64,000 nucleotides of DNA from Budorcas taxicolor (GCF_023091745.1 NC_068921.1:10496001-10560000); one strand, 5' to 3'; positions 22,691 to 35,097 are shown, counted from the stretch's first letter. Notes: generated from the sequence alone by a model not told the origin. Numbers and translations are program-made.

Positions 22691-23100
22691 TATAAGTCTT
22701 GTATGATGTATTTTTGCATGCTCCATAGCCCCTAGTACTGAGATTACAAAAATTAAGCTTGTGGAAAAAATATGTTTGTTGATTAACTGATAACTGCAGT
22801 ACACTGCCCAAGTCTGATTTTAAGATGCAATTATATGTCCTTTGGATTGAGCCTTATAATCTTTCCTCATCTTATCGTCCATCCCAACATCTATCATGCA
22901 ATATTTGGCAAGTGTTTTTTTCATAAATCTGATAACCAAATGAATCAGCAAATAAGTCCAAATGTTTTACGCAGTACAATGTAAGGAACCGTATTCCTTG
23001 CAACTTCAAATGATGAGATTGGGGTGAAAATTGATCTTTTTTACATTTAACCTCCTTTGCCTTTTCCCTCTGTTGCTTCTACAATGAAAACTGGTTGGCC
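22691..23100. other. Unrecognised AT-rich sequence
   Basis: No element identified. Confidence 0.4.
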
Positions 23101-23113
23101 ATTTGTAGCTATG

Positions 23114-23327
23114 GTGGTGCTGGGTTAGTCACTCAGTCGTGTCTGACTCTTTGCGACCCCATGGACTGTAGCCCACCAGGCTCCTCTGTCCACGGAATTC
23201 TCCACGCAAGAATACTGGAGTGGGTAGCTATTTCCTTCTCTAGGGGATCTTCCTGGCCCAGGGATCAAACTCCTGTCTCCAGAGTTGTGAGTGGATTCTC
23301 TACTGACTGGGCTACCAAGGAAGCCTG
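23114..23327 (-). mobile_element. Bov-tA SINE with perfect 13-bp duplication
   Basis: The target duplication atttgtagctatg lies at 23101-23113 and 23328-23340 without a mismatch. The SINE is full length. This is a clean example of insertion by target-primed reverse transcription. Confidence 0.96.
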
Positions 23328-23340
23328 ATTTGTAGCTATG

Positions 23341-24199
23341 TTCCAGAACAAATTTATTGTTCCTGAGCTGTATACTTAAAATGACAGAAGATTTTGAAAA
23401 ATCTTGCCTGGAGAGCAAGTTGAGAGTTAACAAGATGTGTTCCAATGTTTACTCGAAAGAAAATAATTGTAGTTCGAGGCCAGAGCTTCATAACAAGCTT
23501 AGGCTTCACAAGAAAGGTGTATATCATCTCAAAAATTATGTCACTGTATTCTATGGCAGGTAAGCATTTCCTAGGCAGTTGAGACATATTTACTGTGACA
23601 CATCCATTATTATCCAATGACAAAATAACAAAGTGCTTATAAAAGAAACTGAAGCACTAACACCTCCAGACTAATGAGCACAGCATCTCCAGAGGACATC
23701 TAACCAGGCATGAGTCAGGATCTGTATTTCACCACAGTCTCACACCCACAAGTCAAGTTTCTTTCCTTTTTTTTTTTTTTTTTTGGTCCATGGTAATAGT
23801 GAAGATGAGTGATGTGGACAATCAACTCTAATATACAAATAATTCTAATGGCGAATTTTAACCAAAGATTTGTACTTCCTTCTCTCCCCTTGTAAATTAC
23901 ACTCCGAAATGACGAAGTATGTTGAATGTTGATTTCAGGCTGGACAGTGGCACTCCTCTCTTTAGAATTCATCAAAGGTTTCCTGTTACCTAGAAATAAA
24001 GTTCATACTTCTTAGCAAGACATTCAATGTTCTTCATGTTCAGATCCCCATTTATATTTAGAGACATGTATACAGCTACCTACCCCCATTCGCTCTGTGA
24101 CTTGACATGCCAACCCATCTATTTGATGACCCAAGTACAACATTCTTCCACTGAGTGTCTTTGCTTAAGCAGTACCTTGAAGTTGAAAGGTTTTTGCTT
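23341..24199. other. Unrecognised, with a T17-18 run
   Basis: A poly-T run at about 23767-23784 could be the A-tail of a minus-strand retrocopy, but the sequence to its right matches nothing I can name. Confidence 0.35.
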
Positions 24200-24490
24200 T
24201 TTTTCTCTTTTCATTTCTTACTCACACATTCAAACTTCTACATGTCCTCTAAGACCGAACTCAGAGGATGCCTCTTCATGAAACCTTCTCTCAACCTCCC
24301 AAGCAAATTAAGTGTTCTTCTCTGGAACCACAGATTTCTTATACATAGATTTACTAATAAAGTAGGGTCTTTGAATGTCTTTATCCCTTTCTGTTTTACA
24401 CATCTTCCATGGTCAGGATCTATATCCTTAAGACATAGTGCTTAGCATACTACTTTGCACTTAATGGGCCCATAAGTATTGGTTCCATGA
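24200..24490 (+). mobile_element. L2 LINE 3' fossil
   Basis: The blocks catgaaaccttctctcaacc, catagtgcttagcatactac and tgggcccataagtattggtt follow the L2 3' end in order. Very diverged. Confidence 0.55.
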
Positions 24491-24578
24491 GTAAATGAAA
24501 AGACACAGTTTTTAGTTTACATTTTTAACTTGTGATGCCACAATACGTAGAATCCAATAAGCTATTAATATAAAATCA

Positions 24579-24803
24579 CTGGGTTTCCCAGGTAAAGAAC
24601 CTGCCTGCCTGTACAGGAGAGGCAAGAGACTTGGGTTTGATCCTTAGATGGGTAGAAAAGATCTCCTGAAGGAGGAAACAGCAGCCCACTCCAGTATTCT
24701 TGCCTGGAAAATTCCATGGACAAAGGAGGCTGGTGGGTTACAGTCCATGGGGTCTCAAAGCCTCGGACATGACAGAGCACGCATGCATGCATGTTCCATG
24801 TAT
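24579..24803 (+). mobile_element. Bov-tA SINE with 11-bp duplication
   Basis: atataaaatca is found at 24568-24578 and 24804-24814. The head has lost about ten bases (gggtttcccaggtaaagaac). Confidence 0.93.
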
Positions 24804-25033
24804 ATATAAAATCATTACCTCCAGAGGAAGTACAAAGATGAGGAACCTACAGAGTAGACTTCAAGCAGGGAAGAAGAGTAGAATAAAGAAGTTAGGGTCT
24901 CTTTGGTGCAAAATTCAGGTGGCAGTGCCATATCTGGGGAGGAAAATTCATTTGGGGACCATCAGATCTGAATTCATATTCTCAACCACTTACCTCATCT
25001 GAGTCTGTTTTTTCATTTAGCTAATGGAAGCAG

Positions 25034-25508
25034 TACCTTGAGAACAAAGGTCCATCTAGTCAAGGCTATGGTTTTTCCAGTGGCCATGTATGGATGTGAG
25101 AGTTGGACTATAAAGAAAGGTGAGCGCCGAAGAATTGATGCTTTTGAACTGTGGTGCTGGAGAAGGCTCTTGAGAGTCCTTTGGACTGCAAGGAGATCCA
25201 ACCAGTCCATCCTAAAGGAACTCAATCCTGAATACTCCTTGGAAGGACTGATGTTGAAGCTGAAACTCCAATAATTTGGCCACCTGATGTGAAGAGCTAA
25301 CTCATTTGAAAAGACCCTGATGCTGGGAGGGACTGAAGGCAGGAGGAGAAGGGGGTAACCGAGGATGAGATGGCTGGATGGCATCACCAACTCGATGCAT
25401 AAGAGTTTGGGTAAACTCTGGGAGTTGGTGATGGACAGGGAAGCCTGGAGGGCTGCAAGTCATGGGGTCGCAAAGAGTCGGACACAACTGAGTGACTGAA
25501 CTGAACTG
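25034..25508 (+). mobile_element. BovB LINE 3' fragment with 11-bp duplication
   Basis: aatggaagcag occurs at 25023-25033 and 25509-25519. It carries the C-terminal BovB domain from KVHLVKAMVFPVAMYGCES to the gactgaactgaactg terminus. An in-frame stop (TAA in ccaataatttgg) ends the frame after LKLKLQ. Confidence 0.94.
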
Positions 25509-25519
25509 AATGGAAGCAG

Positions 25520-25893
25520 AAATCTCTATCAGTCTATGCTGTTGCAAGGACCAAATGAGATACTGTGTGCATACTGAGGGACAGGGGAAGAGAGGAAGAG
25601 AAGACTATTACGAGATATTGACCCATGACTTTGGCCTGTTTTACCGTAAACGCTTGACCACTGTATGTTTATTGCCTCACAAAAACATGTGACAGCAGAA
25701 CAAGAATAAAGAAACATCAGCTCCTGGGTTTAGAGTTTTAAGAGTCTAAAGTTTAGCAAGGAAAGAAGGCATGTGCATCTCTCATCAACTTAGAAAAATA
25801 TTTGATAAGCAGGAGCAACTTTTATTTTTTCCTACTCCCGAGATCCCAACTCCTGATTAGACAAAATTCCTTAGGTTGGAGGACAGGTAAGTA
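25520..25893. other. Unrecognised sequence
   Basis: No element identified. Confidence 0.4.
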
Positions 25894-26114
25894 GGCATGT
25901 GAGCTAAGTCACTTCAGTCGTGTCTGACTCTTTGCGACCCCATGGACTGTAGCCCACCAGGCTCCTCTGTCCAGGGGATTCTCCAGGCAAGAACACTGGA
26001 GCGGGTTGCCATGCCCTCCTCTAGGGGATCCCGACTCAGGAATCAAACCTGCACCTCTTAGGTCTCCTGCCCTGGGAGGTGCGTTCTTTACCACTAGCGC
26101 CACCTGGAGGACCA
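25894..26114 (-). mobile_element. Bov-tA SINE
   Basis: Minus-strand copy from gcatgtgagctaagtcactt to the head complement gcgccacctggaggacc. Confidence 0.93.
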
Positions 26115-26518
26115 GTAGAGGCAGACACCAATGGGATGCTGTAGCTCCAGAGAACAGCCTGCTACAGGGATCTACCCTGGACTGTATTCTGGGAAGAATG
26201 GGGTGGTTCATTGGAGAGGTTTCTAGGATTTGAGACCAGAGGAGGCCTGTGCCTGACTTCTCAGGAAGTAACAAGACCCCTGTGGAGACATAGTTGAGAA
26301 GTATGTCCAGTGCAGAAAGGGTCTTATACAGCTTCACTGACCTCCTGTGACTACGTTGGCCGAGAAACACTAGAAGCATCGCTGTACCTACAGAAACATG
26401 GAGGCAGATGAGGGTCCTGCAGCCTCTAGGAGGTCCTGTAACCCCAGGACCAAGTAAGGGGTGTATCACATTCTCTGTAAATCCCAGAGCATCAGAGAAG
26501 ATGGTCTTGATGTCCCTG
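26115..26518. other. Unrecognised sequence
   Basis: About 400 bases with no identified element, exon or motif. Confidence 0.4.
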
Positions 26519-26598
26519 TTGCTGCTAAGTCGCTTCAGTCGTGTCTGACTCTGTGTGACCCCATAGATGGCAGCCCATCAGGCTGCCCCATCCCTGAG
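26519..26598 (-). mobile_element. BOV-A2 tail fragment
   Basis: gctgctaagtcgcttcagtc through agatggcagcccatcagg matches the complement of the second BOV-A2 monomer, including the mark of its (CAG)n tail. Only about 80 bp remain. Confidence 0.75.
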
Positions 26599-28111
26599 AT
26601 GCCCCTACACATATGTAAAATTCAGAGGCAGAAAGGGCCTAGATAGATGGCAGTTCCTGCAGATTCAAGCTCCAACATTTCAATAGTCAAAAAGGTAGAA
26701 TACAATATTTCATAATGCTGTCTTGACTCAATGGTAGAGTCATGGCTAAAATGGCTCAGTTTCCTTTTTGGAACAACTTGCTAGGTCCCACCCCAACCAC
26801 TTGCTTTATTGAAGTCATACTCTCCAGAACCACTGGCAAACACCCCAGTTCCCCAAAGCCAAAGCTACCAAACAGCTAGGAACAGCATCCGTGGGTCAGA
26901 CTTGGCAGAATATTCAAATGAACCCATTCCCAGGGATCCCAGGGATCCCAGGAAACCCAGCTACCCACCCACCCCCACTGGCTGTACATAAGCCACCCTT
27001 ACATTTGCAGCCTGCTGTGATCTTGTCCCTTGGTGCAGCTGTTCGTGTGTTAGACTTCTCTCCTCTAGAGCTGTAGATAACAAGAACTCTGCCTTTCACT
27101 GATCTGAGTGTCACTGACCTGTGTCCCACCATTGAAAGACTCTGTAAACCTTATAAAGCAAACAGCTACCTTAAAATGTTGACGTGAAGGAGAACTTCAA
27201 ATCTGATTCCCCCACCATACCTATTTCAGTCAAGCAGTGGGTTCCCAACCCTGCATGCATAACGCAGCGCTTGCCCATATCTTTCCAAATGGTTCTCCAA
27301 AGCAGACACAAACATTTGGAGAGAAAATTGAAAAGCGGAATTTGCCATTAGATTATCACAGTACATCTGTTTTTTAAAGTCATTGCCACAGTGTTCCTAT
27401 CAGGAAAACTGGTGTGCTTCTCCTAAAATGCAATCAGCAAATCACGCCAAACGAGTTAACAGACACCCCTACCGGAAACTAGAGAGAATTTTGTTAACTG
27501 AGTCCTTTCTGCCCATGACTGTCACCCGTAAATCACTGACGAGGGCTCCGGAGTCCCCTGCAAGTACATTTGAGTGTTGTCCCTGCAGGATGTCCGTTCC
27601 ACAGGCGTTTGTGATTTGCTCTCTGCAAAACTTGCTTCTTGCCATCTGTTCTGAATTCGTCACCCTTAGTTTACATTACCTAAAACTGTAAACTAGATTG
27701 ACATTAAGCATGCAATTTAAGCTTTTACTTCCATCAGTAAATTCCCCCGTAACTGCCAATCTAGACGTTATATAGGTCTGTCTGCCCTCCATCGCTGGTC
27801 TCCTTAAATAACGTTCTGGCCGCCCCTCACTTCTGTTTCCTACGTGTTTAGGAAAGTCCTCATGACGGAAATCCCCTTCTTGTTCTGTTCCTGCCCTCTG
27901 TTCACCTGCTTTTACTTCCAGTTCATTTTCTGACCTTTGCTGTTACTGCTGCCATCTTGCTGCTTCTTCCTTTCATGTTTAGGACATTGAAACACATGTC
28001 TCATTGTTTGATTTCCTCACTAAAATAACTCCCCGGATGCATGTATCTGGGCCCCCTCACATCCTAGTAGTTCTCTAAAAATGGGAGATTATATCTTAAG
28101 AACTAACAGAA
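26599..28111. other. Repeat-poor 1.5-kb stretch
   Basis: One of the longer stretches with no recognisable element. Two frames (102 codons plus strand at 27383-27691; 60-72 codons near 26809-27132) have no known domain. Confidence 0.4.
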
Positions 28112-28320
28112 GGAGTGTGAATGTTAGAATCCTGGCCCTGCCATTCATCAGCTGAATACTCTTGGCCAAGTCACTAACTTTCTAAGCCTCAGTTTCCTCA
28201 TTTATAAAATGGGAATAAGAAAACCGACCTATGATGTAGGATAAATTAAAGAATTAATTGAGATGCAAAGCAACTAACATGATGTCAGGTGCATAACTGC
28301 TGCCCAGTGGTATTTATTGT
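28112..28320 (+). mobile_element. MIR SINE fossil
   Basis: Clear MIR order: gaatcctggccctgccattc, cttggccaagtcactaactt, ctcagtttcctcatttataa, then a degenerate 3' end. One of the better preserved ancient repeats here. Confidence 0.85.
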
Positions 28321-29287
28321 AAGTATGTACAACCTACTCCATGTTCTAATTTAAATAATGACTTATTTACCATTTACAGAAAGGACTCTTGGTACTGCTA
28401 TTTTCCCTACAGAATTATTTTGTTACTGTATTGTATTATTTTATATCCACATGTGTGTTTTGAATATATGTTGAGAATCATAAGGCCAAGGGCAAAAAGA
28501 GAAGCAAGATCTTTAATGTGAAGAGGCAACCCACAAGCTGGACCATAAACTGGGATCTTTTAGTAACTGAGACTTGAGAGCTAGTTTGGAAATTATATCA
28601 CATTTTGACTCGTCTTGGGGAACTTCAACCAGAGTACAAAAGCTTCTGATTCAGCTGTAGATAAAGTGTGAATTTACACTCAGTTTGGAGTGTAGAAAGC
28701 ATCACCATCCTTGGGATTATTTGTATAGTAGGAAGCAAGGTGGAATCAATAGTATTTAATCTGAATTAGTTTATTCCTTTTGCCCTTTCCTCAGAGGACA
28801 ATGTCAGGTACTGCCCTAGGTAAAGACAAGTTATCTAAGGACCCACAGGTTCCCTTCACCCAAGGCAATCTGTGCACAGCCTGTGAACACATGATCCATG
28901 AGTCTTCTTCTTCAGACTCAAAAGAGAAAATGTCTTTCTTTTCTGTCCTAAGGCCTTCTGACTGCCTAGATACACTCAGGATTGAAACTTTGATTTAAAA
29001 AAATCAGTCATTTGTTTTCTTTAAAAACTATGTTACAACATGAAGATTTAACCATAAGCCCCAATGTAAATTATGGACTTTGAGTGACAATGATGTGCCA
29101 ATAAATTTTATCAACTTTAACAAATGAGCCACTCTAGTGGGATAAATTGATAAGGAAGAAGATTATGCAAGAGCGAGCTCAGGGACATACAGGGAAGCTC
29201 TGCACCTTCCACTCAGTTTCCCTGTGAACCTAAAATGACTCAAAATCAGCATATACATATATATATATATTTATTATACATTTATAT
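28321..29287. other. Unrecognised; short AT repeat at the end
   Basis: No element identified except a small TA-rich tract at about 29251-29272. Confidence 0.4.
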
Positions 29288-29405
29288 GGGCTTCCCTGGC
29301 AGCTCAGCTGTTAAAGAATCCACCTGCGATGTAGGACACCCCAGTTCAATTCCTGGGTCCGGAAGATCCCTGATGAAGGGATAGACTACCCAAGCCAGTA
29401 TTCTT
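29288..29405 (+). mobile_element. Bov-tA first half of a dimeric SINE
   Basis: Head and middle end exactly at ccagtattcttg, where a second head begins (ggcttccctggtgg). This head-middle/head-middle-tail join recurs in ruminants as a dimeric Bov-tA form. Confidence 0.85.
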
Positions 29406-29668
29406 GGGCTTCCCTGGTGGCTGAGATGGTGAAGAATCACCTGCAATGTGGGAAACCTGGCTTCAGTCCCTGGGTTGGGAAAATCCCTTGGAGGAGGGCA
29501 TGGCAACCCACCCCAGGACTCTTGCCTGGAGAATCCCCATGGACAGAGGAGCCTGGTGGGCTATAGACCATGGGGTCACCAAGAGTCGGACATGACTGAA
29601 CAACTAAGCATAGCACAACACACACACACATACATACATGCATACATACATACATACATATACATGTT
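29406..29668 (+). mobile_element. Bov-tA second half plus tail repeat
   Basis: Complete Bov-tA following the half copy, ending in a CA then (TACA)n tract at about 29618-29668 that grew from the SINE tail. Confidence 0.88.
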
Positions 29669-30213
29669 CACATATATGAATATCAGTCCATAGCAGAGTC
29701 CTAATGTAATCATTGATTCAATGAACTATGATTCAATCAAAGATCATCAACAATGAACAATTCAAAAAAGAAATTAAGAAAACAACCCCATTACAATAAC
29801 ATCAAAAAGAATAAAGTACTTAGAATAAACTTAACCAAGGTGAAACACTTCTACAGTGAAAATGATAAAACATTGTTGAAAGAAATTAAAGAAGACACAC
29901 ACATAGGGAGATATCCCATATTTATGAATCAAAAGATTTAATATTGTTAAAATGTCCATAATACCCCAAACAATCTACAGACTCAATGTAATTCCTGTCA
30001 AAAATCACAATGGCATCTTTTAAAGTAATAGAAAAAACAATCCCAAAATTCATATAAATTCATATGGACTCACAAAAGACTTCTAATAGCCAAAAAAATG
30101 TTGAGAAACAACAAAGATGGAGGCCTCACATTGCCTAACTTCAAGACATATCACAAAGCCACAGTAATAACAAGAGTATGGTACCGATATAAGGGTAGAC
30201 ATATAGCCAGAGG

Positions 30214-30344
30214 TGGAGAAGGAAACGGCAGCCCACTCCAGTGTTCTTGCCTGGAGAATCCCAGGGGCAGAGGCCTGGTGGGCTGCCGTCTATGGGGTCA
30301 CACAGAGTTGGACACAACTGAAGTGACTTAGCAGCAGCAGCAGC
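30214..30344 (+). mobile_element. BOV-A2 second monomer inserted in L1
   Basis: ggagaaggaaacggcagccc to the (CAG)n tail. Target duplication atagccagagg (30203-30213) versus ataagccagagg (30345-30356), one extra base. Confidence 0.9.
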
Positions 30345-31023
30345 ATAAGCCAGAGGAATAGAATGGAGAGCCAGAAATAAACCTAAACATTCAAATACAG
30401 TCAAATTATCTTCAACAAGGGTGCCAGGAGTACACAGTGGAGATAGGAAAATCTCTTTAAAAAGACTGGACATTCACATGCAAAAGAATTCAATTGGATC
30501 ATATCTTAAGAAAAAATCAACTTGAAATGAATTAAAGACTTAAGCATAAGACCTGAAACTATAAAACTCCTAGAAGTAAACATAGGTGAAATGCTTCATA
30601 ACATTGGTCTTGGCAATGATTTCTGGGCTATAACACTGCAAGCACAGGCAAGAAAAGCAAAAGTAGGCAAGTGACACCTCGTGAAACTAAAAAGCACAGT
30701 AAAGGACACGATCAACAGAATGGAAAGACAACTGATGGAACTGAGTATTTGTAAAGCATATATGTGACAAGGAGTTAATATCCAAAATGTACAAAGGACT
30801 CCTACAAGTCAGTAGCAAAAAACAAGTAGCATGTTTTAAACATGGGCAAAGGACTTGAATAGACATTTCTCTAAGAAAGACTTACAAATGGCCAACAGGT
30901 ATATGAAAAGACATCTGACAACTCTCATCACCAGAGAAATGCAAATCAAAACCACAATAATGAGATATCACCTCATACCTGTTAGGATGGCCATTACCAA
31001 AAACAAAAACAAAACAACAACAA

Positions 31024-31040
31024 CAAAAAAAAAAAAAAAC
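31024..31040. repeat. A-rich tract inside L1
   Basis: An expanded A/CAA tract at 31003-31040 interrupts the L1 sequence. Confidence 0.8.
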
Positions 31041-31310
31041 AGAAACTAACAAGGGTTTGTGAGAATATGAAAAAATTGGAACCCTTGTGCACTCTTGGTA
31101 GAAGTCTACAGCGATGCAACTGCCATGAAAAATGTACAGACGTTCTTTAAAAAATTTTAAAAAATAAGTACCTTATGATCTAGAAATTCCACTTGTGGAT
31201 ATTTATCCAAAAGAATTGGAAACAAGATCTCGAAGATGTATTTGCACTACCACGTTTATTGCAGCATTATTAAGAACAGCCAAGATGTCGAAATAAACCA
31301 ATGTCAATCA

Positions 31311-31510
31311 GCAGAAAGTGACAGGGAAAGCTGGTCAGTTGTGTCCAACTCTTTACGACCCCATGGACTGTAGTCCATGGAATTCTCCAGGCAAGGACAC
31401 TGGAATGGGTAGACTTTCTCTTCTCAGGGGATTTTCCCAATCCAGGGATTGAACCCAGGTCTCCCACATTGCAGGCGAATTCTTTACCAGCTGAGCCACG
31501 AGGGAAGCCC
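31311..31510 (-). mobile_element. Bov-tA SINE inserted in L1
   Basis: Perfect 10-bp duplication atgtcaatca at 31301-31310 and 31511-31520; the L1 reads continuously when it is removed. About 25 bp of the middle block are missing (ggactgtagtccatggaatt joins). Confidence 0.95.
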
Positions 31511-31861
31511 ATGTCAATCAACAGATGAACAGATAAAGATAACATGGCGTATACTTACAATGGAATATTATTCAGTCTTAAGAAAAGGAAATCCTTTTGT
31601 ATGCTACAGTGGGTAAACTTTGAGAACATCATTCTAAGTGAAATAGGCTAACCTTCAAAGACAGATACTGAGTGATCCCACTTGCATGAAGTACCTGAAG
31701 TAGTCTGACTCATAGAAGCAGAAAGTAGAATGCATGGTGGTTGACAGGAGCTAGGGGAAGGGAGAAATGAGTTGCTGTTCAATGCGGATAGAATTTCAGT
31801 TATGCAAGACAAAAAAAGTTCTAGAAATCTATTCAGCAATGTGAATAGTTAACAATGCTGT

Positions 31862-32179
31862 TCAGTTCAGTCACTCAGTCGTGTCTGACTCTGCGACCCC
31901 ATGGACTGCAGCACACCAGGGCTCCCTGTCCATCACCAACTCCCAGAGTTTACCCAAACTCATGTCCATTGAGTCGGTGATGCCATCCAACCATCTCATC
32001 CTCTGTCATCCCCTTCTCCTCCTGCCCTCAATCTTTCCCAGCATCAGGGTCTTTTCCAATGAGTCAACTCTTCGCATGAGGTGGCCAAAGTACTGGAGTT
32101 TCAGCTTCAACATCAGTCCTTCCAGTGAACACGCAGGACTGCTCTCCTTTAGGATGGACTGGTTGGCCCTCCTTGCAGT
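31862..32179 (-). mobile_element. BovB LINE 3' end inserted in an L1 3' UTR
   Basis: Minus-strand BovB tail (gttcagttcagtcactcag to tggttggccctccttgcag). Only a 4-bp repeat (ctgt) flanks it. The L1 resumes with tactctacacttaaaaat. Confidence 0.88.
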
Positions 32180-32257
32180 CTGTACTCTACACTTAAAAAT
32201 CTAAAGGGGTAAATCTCATGTCATGTGTCTTTCACCACATAGGAAGAGAAAAAAAAG

Positions 32258-32906
32258 GTAGACACAATTGCTGTCTCACGTAACTCTTTTGTGTATCACT
32301 TTAACCATAAAATCTCAGTGACAGGCAGCATATATACCTCTTGCTCACACATCTGTGATTGGCTCGGTTTCTGCTGATGTAGGCAATGCTTGGTCAGGCG
32401 GTGGTTTCAATTCAGGCTAGATGTCTGTGTTACTCAGTTTTCTGAGACCCAAGAAATATTCTTCTCATGGTAATGTCAGAAGCACCAGAGGAAAAGACCA
32501 ATCATTCATATTTACTTACACCCCATTTCCTCAACAAATTACATGGCTAAACTTTAGGACTGGGGTAGGAAATATACTTCATTAGCTAAGATATATTGGT
32601 AAGGGGGAGGAGAGGAGTAGCAAAACTTTTCTGGTTAATAAATTAATTTTCAACACTCATTTTTTTTGCAATATTTCTGCCAAACAAAGATCTAAATGTA
32701 TTCTAATTCATCAGTAAACAACCAGGTGAATCCACAGTCAATAATCTTTTTCAAGATATCTAGCTTGGGGTCTCAAAAAGAGAATCTTTGACCCAGAAAA
32801 CAAAATTTTAAAATGAGGGAAAGTTTTACAAATTAGAAAAGGCAAAATGAAAGACCAGAAACTTAATTGGATCTTGGGATTAAGTTTTTTAAAAAACTAT
32901 GAGTGG
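32258..32906. other. Unrecognised sequence
   Basis: No element identified up to the CHR-2 SINE. Confidence 0.4.
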
Positions 32907-33255
32907 GGGGCTTCTCTGGTGGTCCAGAGGTTGAGAATCTGCTTGCAGGTGTCACGGGTTCTATCCCTGGTCCAGGATGTTCACCCGTGGTGCCAATCGA
33001 CTAAGCCCCATGGACCACAACCACTGAGCCGGTGCTCTAGAGCCTGTAAGCTACAATTCCTGAGCGCTCTCTCTGCACCTCCTGAAGCTCATGGACCTGC
33101 AGCCTGTGCACCACAGCAAGAGAAGCCACTGCAATCAGACACCCTTGCACCGCAATGAGAGCAGCCCGCACTCGCCACAGCTAGAGAAAGCCCCCAGGCA
33201 ACAGTGAAGGGCCAGCACAAACAAAAATAAATAAATCTTAAAAAAAAACAACAAC
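32907..33255 (+). mobile_element. CHR-2-type SINE, long form
   Basis: Head ggcttctctggtggtccaga, B box-like cgggttctatccctggtcc, then the long body (gctctagagcctgtaagc, gagaagccactgcaatc, ctagagaaagcccccagg) and aaataaataaatctt tail. Flanks aactatgagtgg (32895) and aactatgaatgg (33256) are an 11/12 target duplication. Confidence 0.85.
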
Positions 33256-33702
33256 AACTATGAATGGAATTTTTAGGATAACAGGAACTTTGAAACCGAA
33301 CTAGGTAGTGAATAATAGCATGTGATTCTTATTAACTTATTTGAGTTTGATAATGATACGGTGGTTAAGAGCAAATTATCTTTATCCTTAGAAGATTAAT
33401 GGTAAATATTTATGAGTGAAATGCATATCTGCAATTTATTTTTAAGAGTTCACTAAAAATATATGTATTTATGGATAGAGAAAGGTAAACAAAGGTATGT
33501 TAACACCTGATTAATATTAGCAATTGATTAATCAAGAAAATATGCATATAATTTTTGTCCTTTGTTGTAGTTTACTAATATATATTTATATATTTTTTAA
33601 TGTTAAAGACAAAGAAATGGTGAATTACTTACTTCGATAACTTACAGAAAATTTAAGTCACGTTGAGAAAAAAACAGGGCCATCGCACTGAATCAAACAG
33701 AC
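33256..33702. other. Unrecognised AT-rich sequence
   Basis: No element identified. Confidence 0.4.
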
Positions 33703-33822
33703 AGGGGCAGTCCAGTGGTTAGGACTCAGTGCTTCCAGAGCCAGGGGCCCAGGTTCAATCCCTGGTAAGGGAACCAAGATCCCACAAGCTGCATGGTGCA
33801 GCAAAAATAAAAAGATTAAATA
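33703..33822 (+). mobile_element. CHR-type SINE, short
   Basis: ggggcagtccagtggttagg, B box caggttcaatccctggtaag and gatcccacaagctgcatgg then A-rich tail. Confidence 0.75.
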
Positions 33823-34194
33823 GATTGGAGGCTATAACAGTTCTATCTTCCAGAGGACTGCTTAGTGGAGCTTTCACTTTGTCCCACGCTGGTTGTAAGG
33901 TGCTTAATAAAACTGAAAGCAGACGCCTGACACAGAGCTGAGTCAAATAGAACAATTACTTAGTGAGGGGATTAATTTGATTTGGAGAAATAATTACTAA
34001 TGATGGAGATATCTGAATATTAGAGAAATAATTCTGGTTAGTAATATTTGAGAATTCCAACAAGGGAAAAAGAAAAACCTTCTAGGCCGTAGAAGACAGA
34101 GCCTCAGGGCCCCACAGTGCTCTCACTCCTGCTGGTCATTCTGACACCTGGGAACCCCTGAGGAGTCTATATGCACACACCTCTGCCCTATGTT
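33823..34194. other. Unrecognised sequence
   Basis: No element identified. Confidence 0.4.
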
Positions 34195-34412
34195 GCCTTC
34201 CCAGCTGGCTCAGTGGTAAAGAATCCATCTGCCAGCGCAGGAGCCGCAGGACACGCAGGTTTGATCCCTGAGTCAGAAAGATCCCCTGGAGGAGGGCATG
34301 GCAACCTGCTCCAGCATTCTTGCTGGAGAATCCCATGGACAGAGGAGCCTGGGGGGCTACAGCCGTGGGGTCACAAAGAGTCAGGCACGACTGGGTGACT
34401 GAGCACACAGCA
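34195..34412 (+). mobile_element. Bov-tA SINE
   Basis: From ccttcccagctggctcagtg to gactgggtgactgagcacac, full length. Confidence 0.93.
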
Positions 34413-35097
34413 CGCCACCCTATGCTACACTGTCTGGAAATAAACTCTGCTGATTTCTCGGAGTTAACTCCTCTTAGCAAAGGCACCCTTGAGTCAACTC
34501 GAGTTCATCACCAGGTCCCCAAGAACCACAGCACACGTTTCTTGCAAATAAGTTGGATAAGGTTCATTAAGAATTTGATCCTTTTCAAGCATCACATTCA
34601 CATTTTGCTTTCTGATCCCAGAAGAATTCATCTCATGGCCCTGGGTGCCTGTTCAGGGAGGAGCAGGTGAAAAACAAGAGAGAATCACAGCAAATGCAAG
34701 CTTGGCTGTTTGCACGCACATCCCTCCAGTGACTATTTTCTCATCTACATCCTAGAAATTCAGCCAGTGTTTTCTGTCCTGCATGCTCTTTGGGAAGCTG
34801 CCTTCTGTCCTGATGAGACATCTGCTCATGAATAGAAAGGAGAGTTTAAAGATGTTGTATTGTTTCATTCCCATCTTTCTACCAAAAAAAAAGACAGAGA
34901 GTGAGAATGCCAGGATTCTAAAGAAGGACAAGCAGAGAATATACATTACCTCAAGCCTGTTGGTTTGAAAACTCAGAGCTTCTCGGATGAAATCTGAAAC
35001 TCGTCCCCATACACTGAGAGCAAGCAAAGAGGCAGGACAGATTGGTAGGTGGCCCTTCCCATAAACAAGGGAGCTTACATGCCTAGTTTGATTTGGG
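34413..35097. other. Unrecognised flank of the ERV
   Basis: No element identified. This is the likely left flank of the provirus. Confidence 0.35.

Larger units (their letters stand above)
29746..32257 (+). mobile_element. L1 LINE body (C-terminal ORF2 and 3' UTR), thrice interrupted
   Basis: From the end of the RT region onward: an early frame reads KTLLKEIKEDTHIGRYP, then the usual order of L1 blocks (cacaaagccacagtaataac, gggcaaaggacttgaataga, ccaacaggtatatgaaaaga, ggaatattattcagtcttaa) to a 3' UTR ending near 32257. The 5' part (ORF1, endonuclease, most of RT) is absent. Frame is lost in many places. Three later insertions sit inside: a BOV-A monomer (30214), a Bov-tA (31311) and a BovB tail (31862). 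Confidence 0.88.

Noticed and set aside
23765..23784. Poly-T as proof of a processed pseudogene
   Set aside because: No gene-like sequence could be recognised next to it and no target duplication was found.
27383..27691. 102-codon plus-strand frame
   Set aside because: No recognisable domain or exon borders; length is within chance for this base composition.
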